A DNA stretch of 64,000 nucleotides from Cellulomonas soli (GCF_013409305.1 NZ_JACBZJ010000001.1:1612001-1676000), one strand, 5' to 3'. Positions 1-8,432 are shown, counted from the stretch's first letter. Notes: a model not told the origin generated them from the sequence alone. Numbers and translations: made by a program.

Positions 1-49
1 GCACCTGGATGGCCGATCCTCGGGCCTCCCCGCACCCCGGATCCCCCGG

Positions 50-121
50 GTGAAACCGGGGCAAATCGGTCGGCGCCTGTCGGTGCCCGGTGCCACAGTG
101 GACGGGCGTCGGGGGGCGCGC
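50..121. repeat. Duplicated upstream region, copy 1
   Basis: A 72-bp stretch before the first FAD oxidase gene is matched by 1548-1619 before the second. Both copies begin GTGAAACC, share the block GGTGCCACAGTGGA and end in GGCGTCGGGGGGCGCGC. The middle is diverged while the ends are conserved, which suggests promoter or regulatory sequence copied together with the gene. Confidence 0.8.
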
Positions 122-179
122 TGCACGTGGCTGCCCCCGCGCAGACACCGCCCAGCCGCACACCCCCACCGGAGCACCC

Positions 180-1502
180 ATGTCCACCGAGCTCGCCGCA
201 CGCGTCGCAGGACCCGTCCTCACCGCCACCGACCCCGGCTTCGCCGAGGAGGTCGCCGGCTTCAACATCGCCGTCTCGCACACCCCCGACGTCGTCGTCG
301 GCGCCACCAGCACCCAGGACGTCGTCGAGGCCGTCCGGCACGCCCGGGCGCGCGGGCTGCCCGTGACCGTGCAGGGCACCGGTCACGGCGCGCACCTGCC
401 CGTCACGTCCGGCGTGCTGATCACGACCGCACGGCTCGACCAGGTCGAGCTCGACCCCGTGTCGCCCGCCGTCACCGTCGGTGCGGGCGCGCGCTGGGCG
501 CAGGTCATCGACGCCGCCGCACCGTACGGCCTGGCCCCGATCTCCGGTTCGTCGCCGACCGTCGGGGTCGTCGGCTACCTGCTCGGCGGAGGTCTCGGCC
601 CGCTCGCGCGCAGCCACGGCTTCAGCTCCGACAGGCTCGAGGCCGCGACGGTCGTCACCGGCACCGGTGAGGTCGTCGAGGCGAGCGCCGACGGGGACGC
701 CGAGCTGCTGTGGGCGCTGCGCGGCGGCAAGCACGGGCTCGGGATCGTCACGCGCGCCCGGGTCCGGCTCGCCCAGGTCCCCGCGCTCTACGCCGGGAAC
801 CTCGGGTTCACCGAGGAGCACATCCCGGCTGTCGTCCGTGGCTGGCTCGACTGGACACGGCAGGCCGACGACGCCGTCACGACGAGCGCCGTGATCATGA
901 ACTTCCCCGACATCGAGGTGCTGCCGCCGCACCTGCGCGGTCAGCGCCTGCTGTCCCTGCACTTCGCGTACCCGGGCGGGACCGACGACGGCGAGCGGCT
1001 GGCTGCCCCGCTGCGGGCGCTGGCTCCCGTCGCGGTCGACGCGCTCGGTCCGCTGGCGCTCGCGGACGTGGCCGCGATCCATGCCGACCCGACCGACCCG
1101 GGGCCGAGCTGGATGCAGGGCGCCATGCTCGGTGCGGTCGACGACGGGCTCGCCGAGGCCTGGATCGCGCAGGTCGGGCCGGGGACCGCGCACCCGTTCG
1201 TCGGTGCCGAGCTGCGGCACGTCGGTGGCGCGGCCGCGAACGACGTCGTCGAGGGCTCGGCCGTCACCGGCCGGTCCGCGCAGTACACCGCGACGCTCGT
1301 CGGGCTCGTCCCGCCGCTGTTCCCGGTGATGCCAGCCGCGGCGCAGGGTGTGCTCGGCGCGCTCGCGCCCTGGGCGGTCGACGAGCTGAACCCGAACTTC
1401 GCGGGCGCCGCCGAGGCGGTGTGGCCGGACCCGACGGCCGAGCGGTTGGCGGCCGTGCGTCGCCGGGTCGACCCCGACGGGCTCTTCGTCCCCGTCCACT
1501 GA
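180..1502 (+). CDS. FAD-linked oxidase, PCMH type (tandem paralogue 1)
   Basis: A 440-residue flavoprotein of the berberine-bridge/vanillyl-alcohol oxidase superfamily. The FAD-binding (PCMH) domain covers about residues 35-205. It includes GTGHG, in which His69 sits where related enzymes attach FAD covalently, and the glycine-rich GVVGYLLGGG loop. The Cys that gives a second FAD linkage in bicovalent family members is missing (SSPTVG in its place), so at most one covalent bond is expected. The C-terminal half ends in the family's NPNFAG and substrate-cap region. There is no signal peptide, so it is probably cytoplasmic. The ATG at 180 is preferred over an upstream in-frame codon because it aligns with the start of the paralogue at 1688. 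The substrate cannot be told from sequence. Confidence 0.92.
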   Translation: MSTELAARVAGPVLTATDPGFAEEVAGFNIAVSHTPDVVVGATSTQDVVEAVRHARARGLPVTVQGTGHGAHLPVTSGVLITTARLDQVELDPVSPAVTVGAGARWAQVIDAAAPYGLAPISGSSPTVGVVGYLLGGGLGPLARSHGFSSDRLEAATVVTGTGEVVEASADGDAELLWALRGGKHGLGIVTRARVRLAQVPALYAGNLGFTEEHIPAVVRGWLDWTRQADDAVTTSAVIMNFPDIEVLPPHLRGQRLLSLHFAYPGGTDDGERLAAPLRALAPVAVDALGPLALADVAAIHADPTDPGPSWMQGAMLGAVDDGLAEAWIAQVGPGTAHPFVGAELRHVGGAAANDVVEGSAVTGRSAQYTATLVGLVPPLFPVMPAAAQGVLGALAPWAVDELNPNFAGAAEAVWPDPTAERLAAVRRRVDPDGLFVPVH

Positions 1503-1547
1503 CACGACGACCAGGTCGCAGCACCTATCCGCGCGCGACGCACACGG

Positions 1548-1619
1548 GTGAAACCCGGACGGAACGGACCTCCGGCGCGGCTCTCAGGTGCCACAGTGGA
1601 GCGGCGTCGGGGGGCGCGC
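1548..1619. repeat. Duplicated upstream region, copy 2
   Basis: This is the second copy of the 72-bp region at 50-121, of the same length and with the same conserved outer blocks. It lies between the stop of paralogue 1 and the start of paralogue 2, so it probably carries the second gene's own promoter. Confidence 0.8.
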
Positions 1620-1687
1620 GGTGCGCGACCTGCTCCCCGGGGCAGGATCGTCCGAAGACCGCGCACCCGCCACACCGTTGGAGCACC

Positions 1688-3007
1688 GTGCTCACCGAAC
1701 TCGACTCGCTCGTCGTCGGCCCCGTCATGTCGCCGGTCGACCCGCGGCTCGAAGGCGAGGTGGCCGGCTTCGACACGAGTCTCACGCACTCGCCCGACAT
1801 CGTGGTCGGCGCGAGCACGGCGGGAGACGTCGTCGAGACCGTCCGGTGGGCGAGGCGGCACGGGCTGCGGGTGCACGTCCAGGGGACGGGCCACGGCACG
1901 CACGAGCCCGTGACCTCGGGCGTCCTGGTGACCACCTGGCGGCTCGACCGGGTGCGCGTCGACCGACCGGCGGCGACCGTGACCGTCGGCGCGGGTGCCC
2001 GCTGGTCCGACGTGATCGACGCGGCCGCGCCGATCGGACTGGCCCCCATCGCGCCTTCCGAGCCGTCGGTCGGCGTCGTCGGCTTCCTGCTCGGCGGGGG
2101 TCTCGGACCGTTCGCGCGCAGCCACGGCTTCGGTTCGGACCGCCTCGAGGCCGCGACCGTCGTCACCGGCAGGGGCGAGGTCATCGAGGCGAGCGCCGAG
2201 GGGGACGCGGAGCTGCTGTGGGCGCTGCGCGGTGGCGGGCACGGGCTCGGTGTCGTCACCGAGATGCGCCTGCGCCTGGCCCCGGTGCCGGCGCTGTTCG
2301 GCGGGTACCTGGCGTTCACCGAGGAGCACGTGGCTGCCGTCGTGCGCGGGTGGCTGGCCTGGACGCGGACCGCCGAACCGGGCGTGACCACGAACCTCAC
2401 GATCCTGCACCACCCCGACGACGGCGCGTTCTCGGTCCGCCGGAGCGCGATGCTGGCGCTGCTCTTCGTGGCGTACCCGGGCGAGGCCGACGCAGGGGAG
2501 CGGCTGGCCGCGCCGTTGCGCGCGCTGGCCCCGGCCACGGCGGACACGGTGGGGCCGATGGCGCTCACCGACCTCGCCTCGATGCATGGCGACCCCATGG
2601 AGCCCGGCCCCAGCTGGGTGCGCGGCACGATGCTGGGCTCCGCGGACGACGACCTGGCCGACGCCTGGCTCGCGCAGGTCGGACCGGGCGCCCGGCACCC
2701 GTTCAGCGGGACGCAGCTGCGGCACGTCGGCGGTGCCACCGAGGTCGACGTCCCCGAGGGCTCGGCGGTCGCCGGCCGGGGGGCGCGGTACACGGCGCTG
2801 CTGATGGGCCAGGACCCGGAGCTCTTCCCGACGATGCCTGCGGCGGCCTCGACGGTCCTCGACGCGCTCGACCCGTGGCGGACCGAGGAGCTCAACCCGA
2901 ACTTCGCGGGCGGCGCGGAGGGTGTCTGGTCACCTGACGTGGCCCGACGCCTCGCCGCGGTGCGCCGCCGGATGGATCCCGACGGTCTGTTCGCCGCGGC
3001 GCGCTGA
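1688..3007 (+). CDS. FAD-linked oxidase, PCMH type (tandem paralogue 2)
   Basis: A 439-residue paralogue of the preceding protein, aligned along its whole length with few or no gaps; by eye clearly more than half of the residues are identical. It keeps the GTGHG FAD-linking motif, the LGGGLGP loop, the ARSHGF segment and the NPNFAGG end. It also lacks the second flavinylation Cys (SEPSVG). The GTG start at 1688 is chosen because MLTELDSLVVGP aligns with the N-terminus of paralogue 1. Differences concentrate in the middle third (around residues 230-270), the part that shapes the substrate pocket in this family, so the two copies may differ in substrate rather than being redundant. The gene has its own copy of the upstream region. 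Confidence 0.92.
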   Translation: MLTELDSLVVGPVMSPVDPRLEGEVAGFDTSLTHSPDIVVGASTAGDVVETVRWARRHGLRVHVQGTGHGTHEPVTSGVLVTTWRLDRVRVDRPAATVTVGAGARWSDVIDAAAPIGLAPIAPSEPSVGVVGFLLGGGLGPFARSHGFGSDRLEAATVVTGRGEVIEASAEGDAELLWALRGGGHGLGVVTEMRLRLAPVPALFGGYLAFTEEHVAAVVRGWLAWTRTAEPGVTTNLTILHHPDDGAFSVRRSAMLALLFVAYPGEADAGERLAAPLRALAPATADTVGPMALTDLASMHGDPMEPGPSWVRGTMLGSADDDLADAWLAQVGPGARHPFSGTQLRHVGGATEVDVPEGSAVAGRGARYTALLMGQDPELFPTMPAAASTVLDALDPWRTEELNPNFAGGAEGVWSPDVARRLAAVRRRMDPDGLFAAAR

Positions 3008-3063
3008 GGCGACGGGTCGGCAGGGGCAGGATGGGGGTGCCGGCCGACCACGAGGAGCCCACG

Positions 3064-4029
3064 ATGACCGCCCCCACCGACTCCTGGATGCGCCCGCTCG
3101 GTGCCACGAAGCTGCAGGTCTCCGCGGTGTGCGCCGGGGGGAGCCCGCTGGGCGGCATGCCGCTGCTGTACGGCTACGACGTGCCGCGCGAGCGCGGTGT
3201 GGCCACGGTGCGCGCGGTGCTCGACAGCCCGATCCGGTTCATCGACACGTCGAACGGGTACTCCGACGGCGAGTCGGAGCGGCGCATCGGCGAGGCTCTG
3301 CGGCGTGCCGGTGGTCTGCCCGAGGATGTCGTCGTCGCGACGAAGGTGGACCCCCGCGGCCGGGACTACTCCGCGGCGCGCGTCCGGGCGTCGGTCGCCG
3401 AGTCGCGTGAGCGGCTGGGGCTGGACCACCTGCCGCTCGTGCACCTGCACGACCCGGAGCAGTTCGACTTCGAGGAGATCGCCGGTCCGGGCGGTGCGGT
3501 CGAGCAGCTGGTCGCGCTGCGCGACGCGGGGGAGATCGGCGCGATCGGCATCGCGGGCGGGCCGGTGCAGGAGATGGCCCGGTACGTCGAGCTGGGCGTG
3601 TTCGACGTGCTGCTCGTGCACAACCGGTGGACGTTGCTCGACCGCAGCGCCGGGCCGCTGATCGCGGAGGCGGTCCGCCGCGGCATGGGCGTGCTCAACG
3701 CCGCGGTCTACGGCGGGGGCATCCTCGCGGCGGCCCCGGGCACGTCCGCCTCCTACGGCTACCAGGCGGCCGCCCAGGAGACGCTCGACCGGGTCGACGC
3801 GATGCACCTGGTGTGCGCGGAGCACGGCACGGACCTGGCGACCGCGGCCCTGCACTTCTCGCTGCGTGACCCGCAGGTGTCGTCGACCGTCGTGGGCATG
3901 AGTCGTCCCGAGCGGGTGGCCGCGACGGTCGAGGCGGCGGCCGTGCAGCTGCCGGACGAGCTGTGGGTCGACCTGGAGGCGCTGCTGCCGCCCGAGCGCG
4001 TCTGGCTGGACGCCCCCTTCGACAGGTGA
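3064..4029 (+). CDS. Aldo/keto reductase (aldose dehydrogenase-like)
   Basis: A 321-residue NAD(P)-dependent TIM-barrel oxidoreductase. The AKR catalytic tetrad is visible as Asp61, Tyr66, Lys94 and His128, in FIDTSNGY, ATKV and HLHD. The sequence style (LGATKLQVS at the start, a long DTSNGYSDGESE loop, QLVALRDAGEIGAIGIAGG) is that of the D-threo-aldose 1-dehydrogenase/pyridoxal 4-dehydrogenase branch rather than the xylose-reductase branch. An in-frame codon at 3031 exists, but ATG 3064 has a GAGGAG ribosome site just upstream and gives a normal length. It lies 56 bases after the second FAD oxidase on the same strand, so the two may share a transcript and act on related sugar or alcohol substrates. 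That link is inference. Confidence 0.88.
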   Translation: MTAPTDSWMRPLGATKLQVSAVCAGGSPLGGMPLLYGYDVPRERGVATVRAVLDSPIRFIDTSNGYSDGESERRIGEALRRAGGLPEDVVVATKVDPRGRDYSAARVRASVAESRERLGLDHLPLVHLHDPEQFDFEEIAGPGGAVEQLVALRDAGEIGAIGIAGGPVQEMARYVELGVFDVLLVHNRWTLLDRSAGPLIAEAVRRGMGVLNAAVYGGGILAAAPGTSASYGYQAAAQETLDRVDAMHLVCAEHGTDLATAALHFSLRDPQVSSTVVGMSRPERVAATVEAAAVQLPDELWVDLEALLPPERVWLDAPFDR

Positions 4030-4093
4030 CCCGGTGGCTCCCGGTGGCTCGCGGCGGCGAGCGCCCGAGCGGCCGACCGGGACCCTGCTGAGG

Positions 4094-4099
4094 TACCGT
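4094..4099 (+). promoter_or_regulatory. -10 hexamer TACCGT, leaderless start
   Basis: TACCGT lies seven bases before the GTG at 4107, which places the likely transcription start at or next to the start codon. No ribosome site is visible between them. Confidence 0.55.
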
Positions 4100-4106
4100 C
4101 CACGAC

Positions 4107-4721
4107 GTGACGGTGACGAGGCCCAGGTCCATCCGCCGCGGCCTGGCCCGCGCCTACTGGCGGGTCAGCCGCTGGACGTTGCGCACCACGCGCGTCCCGG
4201 AGGACGGTGCCGGCCTCCTGATCGGGGCGCCGCACACGTCGAACTGGGACTTCATCATCATGCTGGCGATCACCGCCGAGGCGGGTCTGCCGGTGCGGTG
4301 GCTGGGCAAGCACACCCTGTTCCGTGGCCCGGCCGGTCCGTTCATGCGGGCGCTGGGTGGGATCCCCGTCGACCGCCGTGACCCTGCTGGTCTGGTCGAC
4401 GCGCTGGTGGCCCGCATCCAGGCCGGGGACCGGTTCTACCTGGTGGTCACCCCGGAGGGCACACGCTCGGCGGGCCTGTACTGGAAGACCGGCTTCTACC
4501 GGATCGCGCAGGCCACGGGCCTGCCCGTGGTGCTCGGCTACGTGGACCGGACGACGATGACCACCGGGCTCGGTCCGACCATGCACGTCACGGGGGACGT
4601 GCGCGCCGACATGGACGTGGTCCGGGCGTTCTATGCCGACAAGTCCGGGTTCGACCCGACGCGTCGCACGGAGCCGCGGCTGCGTGAAGAGGAGCCCGAA
4701 GGCGACGCCACGACGCCCTGA
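4107..4721 (+). CDS. 1-acylglycerol-3-phosphate acyltransferase family protein (PlsC domain)
   Basis: A 204-residue PlsC-type acyltransferase. The catalytic H(X)4D box is HTSNWD (His43, Asp48) and the acceptor-phosphate motif is PEGTR (residues 116-120), with GKHTLF and a GGIPVDR segment between them. There is no clear transmembrane helix. Such short single-domain members are related to lysophosphatidate acyltransferases and probably acylate a lipid or lipid-like alcohol at the membrane face. The C-terminus is acidic (REEEPEGD). The gene has its own likely leaderless promoter and no operon partner. The acceptor is unknown. Confidence 0.85.
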   Translation: MTVTRPRSIRRGLARAYWRVSRWTLRTTRVPEDGAGLLIGAPHTSNWDFIIMLAITAEAGLPVRWLGKHTLFRGPAGPFMRALGGIPVDRRDPAGLVDALVARIQAGDRFYLVVTPEGTRSAGLYWKTGFYRIAQATGLPVVLGYVDRTTMTTGLGPTMHVTGDVRADMDVVRAFYADKSGFDPTRRTEPRLREEEPEGDATTP

Positions 4722-4855
4722 CCGGCGGTTCTGTTCCTGACGGGCGACACCAGGTGTACTCCGAACGGGTGGTTCTTCGCACAGGTCGGGACGCGACGCG
4801 CCAGGTCAGAGGGTGAATTCGGTCAGGTGTCCGAAATATCTCGATGTGAGCGCTG

Positions 4856-4883
4856 TTCAACCGGTATCACGTTGCTCTAATGT
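4856..4883 (+). promoter_or_regulatory. Promoter of the riboswitch transcript
   Basis: TTCAAC and TAATGT are separated by 16 bp. The predicted start falls near 4890, a few bases before the riboswitch aptamer, so the aptamer would be the first element of the RNA. Confidence 0.5.
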
Positions 4884-4892
4884 CGGGGTTGT

Positions 4893-4965
4893 CAGCGAAA
4901 CGGCAAACCCTCCGCGAGGAGGGGACGCAAAGCCACGGGGCCCTCAGGGTCAGCCGGGCTACCGA
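4893..4965 (+). ncRNA. Cyclic-di-GMP-I (GEMM-I) riboswitch
   Basis: The sequence carries the GEMM-I core: GGCAAACC, then a stem CCCTCC/GGAGGG closed by a GCGA (GNRA) tetraloop, then GGACGCAAAGCCACGGG, a second stem GGCCC/GGGTC, and CAGCCGGGCTACCG closing the aptamer. These are the conserved ligand-pocket and tetraloop/receptor elements of class I c-di-GMP riboswitches. The 3' end lies only seven bases before an AGGA ribosome site and 17 bases before the ATG at 4982, with no terminator between. Control of translation initiation is therefore the likely output; its direction (on or off) cannot be read here. Confidence 0.92.
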
Positions 4966-4981
4966 AAAGACAGGACACGTC

Positions 4982-5143
4982 ATGGAGCAGCGAGGGTTCT
5001 CCTTCGAACAGCCCGCCCACCGTCCCACCAGCGACGCAGTCGCACCTCTCCCGCCCGCACGTGTGCAGGCGTGGGCCCGGCTCGCAGCCCGGCAGAGCCA
5101 GGTGGAGTTCGTCCCCGAGCAGCGCGAGCACCTCGCGGCCTGA
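4982..5143 (+). CDS. Small hypothetical protein under c-di-GMP riboswitch control
   Basis: A 53-residue protein with ATG at 4982 and AGGA six bases upstream. It has no membrane segment, signal peptide or cysteine. The middle is proline/alanine-rich (VAPLPPARVQ) and the C-terminal half is charged and probably helical (RLAARQSQVEFVPEQREHL). I do not recognise the family. It is the only gene between the riboswitch and a strong terminator, so it is the riboswitch's sole target unless there is read-through. A role in a c-di-GMP-dependent process is inferred from that position only. Confidence 0.7.
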   Translation: MEQRGFSFEQPAHRPTSDAVAPLPPARVQAWARLAARQSQVEFVPEQREHLAA

Positions 5144-5168
5144 GCCGGGGTCGACAGACCCGACATCC

Positions 5169-5203
5169 AGAAGGACCGTCGCCCGTGGGGCGGCGGTCCT
5201 TCT
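5169..5203 (+). terminator. Terminator after the riboswitch gene
   Basis: A 16-bp stem, AGAAGGACCGTCGCCC with GGGCGGCGGTCCTTCT, has a three-base loop and one G-T wobble. There is no long T run, which is usual in high-GC actinobacteria. Confidence 0.85.
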
Positions 5204-5288
5204 GCGTGAGCGGCCCCGACTGCGTCGGCCGAGCGTGCGACCTCGGGGAACGCTCCCATCTCGACACGCGGATCCAGACGTATCCCGC

Positions 5289-5294
5289 TAGCGT
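5289..5294 (+). promoter_or_regulatory. -10 hexamer TAGCGT
   Basis: A TAGCGT hexamer lies 52 bases before the ATG at 5347, matching the -10 form used at other starts in this window. It gives the membrane protein gene a promoter independent of the riboswitch unit. Confidence 0.4.
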
Positions 5295-5346
5295 CGGGAT
5301 CGTCGAGGTCGTCACCCACGACGATCCATGTCCGAGAGAGGCTCAC

Positions 5347-5727
5347 ATGGACAGTTTCTGGAGCTGGTTCTGGCTGCTGGTCTATTGGTTCCTGTTCTTC
5401 GCCTACCTGATCGTGCTGTTCCAGATCGTCGGGGACCTCTTCCGTGACAAGGACCTGAGCGGCTGGTGGAAGGCGGTGTGGATCATCTTCCTGGTCTTCG
5501 CCCCGTTCATCACCGCGCTGATCTACGTCATCGCCCGCGGCAACAGCATGGCCGAACGGCAGGTGCACGCAGCTCAGCGGGCCCGGGTCGACACCGAGTC
5601 CTACATCCGGGAGGTCGCGCACAAGTCGCCGACCGACCAGATCTCCGACGCCAAGGCGTTGCTCGACTCCGGTGCGATCACCCCGGAGGAGTACGCGACG
5701 CTCAAGTCGAAGGCTCTCGCCGCCTGA
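5347..5727 (+). CDS. SHOCT-domain membrane protein with PLDc_N-like segment
   Basis: A 126-residue protein with two transmembrane helices (about residues 8-29 and 41-62) that resemble the PLDc_N hairpin. A charged linker follows, and then a C-terminal SHOCT motif (ISDAKALLDSGAITPEEYATLKSKAL, written here only to place it at residues 98-125). SHOCT modules are short oligomerisation or tethering motifs. The protein should be anchored in the membrane with the SHOCT end in the cytoplasm. Start ATG 5347 follows GAGAGAGG. A terminator follows directly, so it is monocistronic. Function unknown. Confidence 0.85.
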   Translation: MDSFWSWFWLLVYWFLFFAYLIVLFQIVGDLFRDKDLSGWWKAVWIIFLVFAPFITALIYVIARGNSMAERQVHAAQRARVDTESYIREVAHKSPTDQISDAKALLDSGAITPEEYATLKSKALAA

Positions 5728-5750
5728 GGATCTGCCAACCGATCGCGAGG

Positions 5751-5791
5751 ACGGACGACCCGGTCACCCTTCGGGGTGCCGGGTCGTCCGT
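5751..5791 (+). terminator. Intrinsic terminator
   Basis: The arms ACGGACGACCCGG and CCGGGTCGTCCGT are extended by CACCC/GGGTG around a short loop, starting 23 bases after the stop at 5727. It lies between convergent genes and may serve both. Confidence 0.85.
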
Positions 5792-5857
5792 CGTCCGGAC
5801 CGGGCCGCCTGTACCCGGTCGTCCGTACCCGCTCGTGCCTGCTCGTGCCTGCCCGGC

Positions 5858-8341
5858 CTACAGGTCGCCGGTGCGCTGCATGTACCGCATGGCCACCCAC
5901 CCGAGCGGGATCCGCAACCAGTACGTCATGACACGGAACAGCACCGCGGCCGAGGTCGCGATCGCCGCGTCGACGCCGGCCAGCGAGGACAGCGCCGAGG
6001 CCAGGGCCAGCTCGGTGGCGCCGACCCCGCCGGGCACAGGGACCAGCGAGCCGGCGGTGGACCCGGCGAGGTAGACGACCGCGACCTGGATCAGGCTCAC
6101 GTCCTGACCGAAGGCCAGAAGCGCCGCGTCGAACGCCAGGATGTACCCCAGCGTCATCAGCAGGTTCCCGCCCATGCCGAGCAGCAGGCGTGACGGCTGG
6201 CCGAGCACCTCGATGAGCCGCGGCCAGGTCTGACGGAGCGTCGGCACCGTCTTGGCCAGCACCCACCGACGGACGGCGGGGATGAGCAGCGCGACGCCCA
6301 CGAGCGCGGCGAGCACCCCGATGACGACGAGGATGAGCGGCGAGACCGGCAGCGTCGACTCGTTGTCGCCCGAGACCAGCGACAGCACGAGCAGCAGCAG
6401 CATCGTCACGACGAACTGGCTGACCTGCACCAGGGCGACGGTCGCGGCGGCGAGCGTGCCGGACACACCACGTCGCGTGAGCACGCGCAGGTTCAGCGCG
6501 GCGGGCCCGACGCCCGCGGGGGCGGCGAGCGCCACGAACGTGGCGGCGGTCTGCGCGACGGTCGCCCGCCACAGCGAGATCCGCACGGGGGCGAAGGCGA
6601 CGAGGGCGAGCGCGGCCCCGACGAGCGTGAGGAGCCCGAGCCCGAAGGCGACGATGCTCCACCGCCAGTCGCTGCTCTGCAGCGCCTCGGTGATGGTGGC
6701 GACGTTGATCGTCGTGAAGATCGCGAAGACCGCGACCACCGTGAGCAGGACGGTGAGGATGGTCCGGGTGCCGAACCGCACGAGCTGCTGCGGCTGCACG
6801 TCGGCCTCGGGCAGCCGGGCGACGAGCGCGGTCCTCAGCTCGGGCAGCACCGTGCGGTGGGTGCGCATCTCCTCGCGGGTCAGCCGCGGCATGGTGATGG
6901 TCTGCAGCAGGGGACCGATCGCCGAGATCGTGTCGTCGTCGAGCACCGCGACGGCCGACTCCATGGCGCGACCGGCTCCCACGCGCAGGGCCAGGAGGGC
7001 GAGCACCTGCGCGACGTCCATCCGGCGGGCGAGCTCGGAGGAGGCGACGTCGCCGAGCTCCCAGCCGGACAGCCAGACCATCGGCTGCTCGAGCAGGTGG
7101 TCGACGAGCACGACGTCGCTGGTCAGGTTGCGGTGCGCGATGCCGGCGGCGTGCGCGAGCTGCAGCTGGGCCCACACCTCGTGCAGCACGGCGTCGGTGA
7201 TCTGGTCGGGCTCGAGGTCGCCGAGCGGCACGGCGTTGCCGGGGCGTTCCTGCACGAGCAGCATCGAGTCCTCGGCCTCGGCGACGCTCAGCAGCTGGGG
7301 CGTGCGGACCCCGGCGGCCCGGGCGGCGTAGGCGAGCAGAGCCGAGCGTTCGGCGGCCTGGCGCAGGGACACGACCGAGCGGCCCTCGATCCCGCGCAGG
7401 CGCAGCGAGCGCCAGAACCGGCTGAGCATGCCGACCACCTGACGGTCGCCGTCGATGACGACGAGGTCGAGGTGCTCGTGCTCCTGCGTGGTCAGGGCGT
7501 ACAGGCGGTGGTCCGTCGACCGCGTCAGGGCGAGCGAGGCCGGCCCCGCCGGCGGGAGGACGGCGTCACCGGTCGTGCTGTCGGGCACCCGGCTCAGCTG
7601 GGCGGGCGCGAACCCGGCCCGGCGGACACCGGCGACCAGGCTCTCGTCGTACGCGCGCTCCGAGCGCACCCCGGACAGGTAGCGCGTGCCCTCGCCGGCG
7701 ATGCGTCCGACCAGCAGGGCAACCGCGATCCCGGGCAGCGAGCCCTGCCCGGTGATGACCAGCACGCCGGTGGCGACCCACACGAGGTTCCAGGACCAGG
7801 CGACGGTCCGTCGTCGGCCGCGGGGCCCGGCCGCGGTCAGCAGACCGGCGAGCAGGGCGACGTACCCCGGGATCGACAGCTGCCACTCGCCGCCGATGCG
7901 CACCGACATGCCCTGGACGAGCTCGTCCGAGCCGAACCGTTCGACGAGCAGGACGATCGCGCTGTTCAGCACGACCGCACCCGTCGCCGCGGCGAGGGCC
8001 TCGAGCAGCTGTCGGCCGAGCCTGCGCACCGCCAGCTCGGTGAGCACGGCGAGCGGGACGACGAGCGTCACGAACGACTCGAGCGCGGAGACCGGGATGA
8101 CCAGCAGCCGGCGCAGCAGGGTCGAGAAGCCCTGCACGTCCTCGGCCACACCCGTCGTGGTGTTCTGCGCGTACGTCGCCAGCACCATCGCCAGGACGAC
8201 GCCGAGACCTGCGAGCGTGGCGGCGACGAGGTCGCCCGGGTGGTGCACGCGCTCGGTGGGGACGTCGTCGATCGTCACGTCGTCGAGCACCGAGCGGGTC
8301 GTCGCGACCGCGCTGTCGGTGGGCGTCGACGGGCCAGGCAT
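5858..8341 (-). CDS. Polytopic membrane protein: kinase-like domain plus LPG-synthase-type flippase domain
   Basis: An 827-residue protein in three parts. The N-terminal 230 residues hold about six transmembrane helices. Residues about 230-500 are soluble and look like a degenerate protein/aminoglycoside kinase fold: a VLVQERPG hinge-like segment and HRNLTSDVVLV near residue 402, where the catalytic loop would normally read HRD or HGD..N. The C-terminal 300 residues form the UPF0104/lysylphosphatidylglycerol-synthase transmembrane (flippase) domain, with several helices and a glycine-rich GVGPAALNLR segment. The catalytic synthetase domain of MprF is absent, so this is at most a lipid flippase or transporter, possibly gated by the kinase-like part. 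It is monocistronic, and convergent with the gene at 5347. Confidence 0.85.
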   Translation of the reverse strand: MPGPSTPTDSAVATTRSVLDDVTIDDVPTERVHHPGDLVAATLAGLGVVLAMVLATYAQNTTTGVAEDVQGFSTLLRRLLVIPVSALESFVTLVVPLAVLTELAVRRLGRQLLEALAAATGAVVLNSAIVLLVERFGSDELVQGMSVRIGGEWQLSIPGYVALLAGLLTAAGPRGRRRTVAWSWNLVWVATGVLVITGQGSLPGIAVALLVGRIAGEGTRYLSGVRSERAYDESLVAGVRRAGFAPAQLSRVPDSTTGDAVLPPAGPASLALTRSTDHRLYALTTQEHEHLDLVVIDGDRQVVGMLSRFWRSLRLRGIEGRSVVSLRQAAERSALLAYAARAAGVRTPQLLSVAEAEDSMLLVQERPGNAVPLGDLEPDQITDAVLHEVWAQLQLAHAAGIAHRNLTSDVVLVDHLLEQPMVWLSGWELGDVASSELARRMDVAQVLALLALRVGAGRAMESAVAVLDDDTISAIGPLLQTITMPRLTREEMRTHRTVLPELRTALVARLPEADVQPQQLVRFGTRTILTVLLTVVAVFAIFTTINVATITEALQSSDWRWSIVAFGLGLLTLVGAALALVAFAPVRISLWRATVAQTAATFVALAAPAGVGPAALNLRVLTRRGVSGTLAAATVALVQVSQFVVTMLLLLVLSLVSGDNESTLPVSPLILVVIGVLAALVGVALLIPAVRRWVLAKTVPTLRQTWPRLIEVLGQPSRLLLGMGGNLLMTLGYILAFDAALLAFGQDVSLIQVAVVYLAGSTAGSLVPVPGGVGATELALASALSSLAGVDAAIATSAAVLFRVMTYWLRIPLGWVAMRYMQRTGDL

Positions 8342-8426
8342 ACCGGCGAGTCTAGGCAGTGCGCACCGCCGGAGGCGCCCAGCGGGGCGTGAGTCCGCCG
8401 AACGGCGCAGGTGAACCCCCAGGTCT

Positions 8427-8432
8427 AGCGTG
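8427..8432 (+). promoter_or_regulatory. -10 hexamer TAGCGT
   Basis: TAGCGT lies 64 bases before the ATG at 8497, in the divergent spacer with the gene at 8341. Assignment rests on the hexamer only. Confidence 0.35.
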
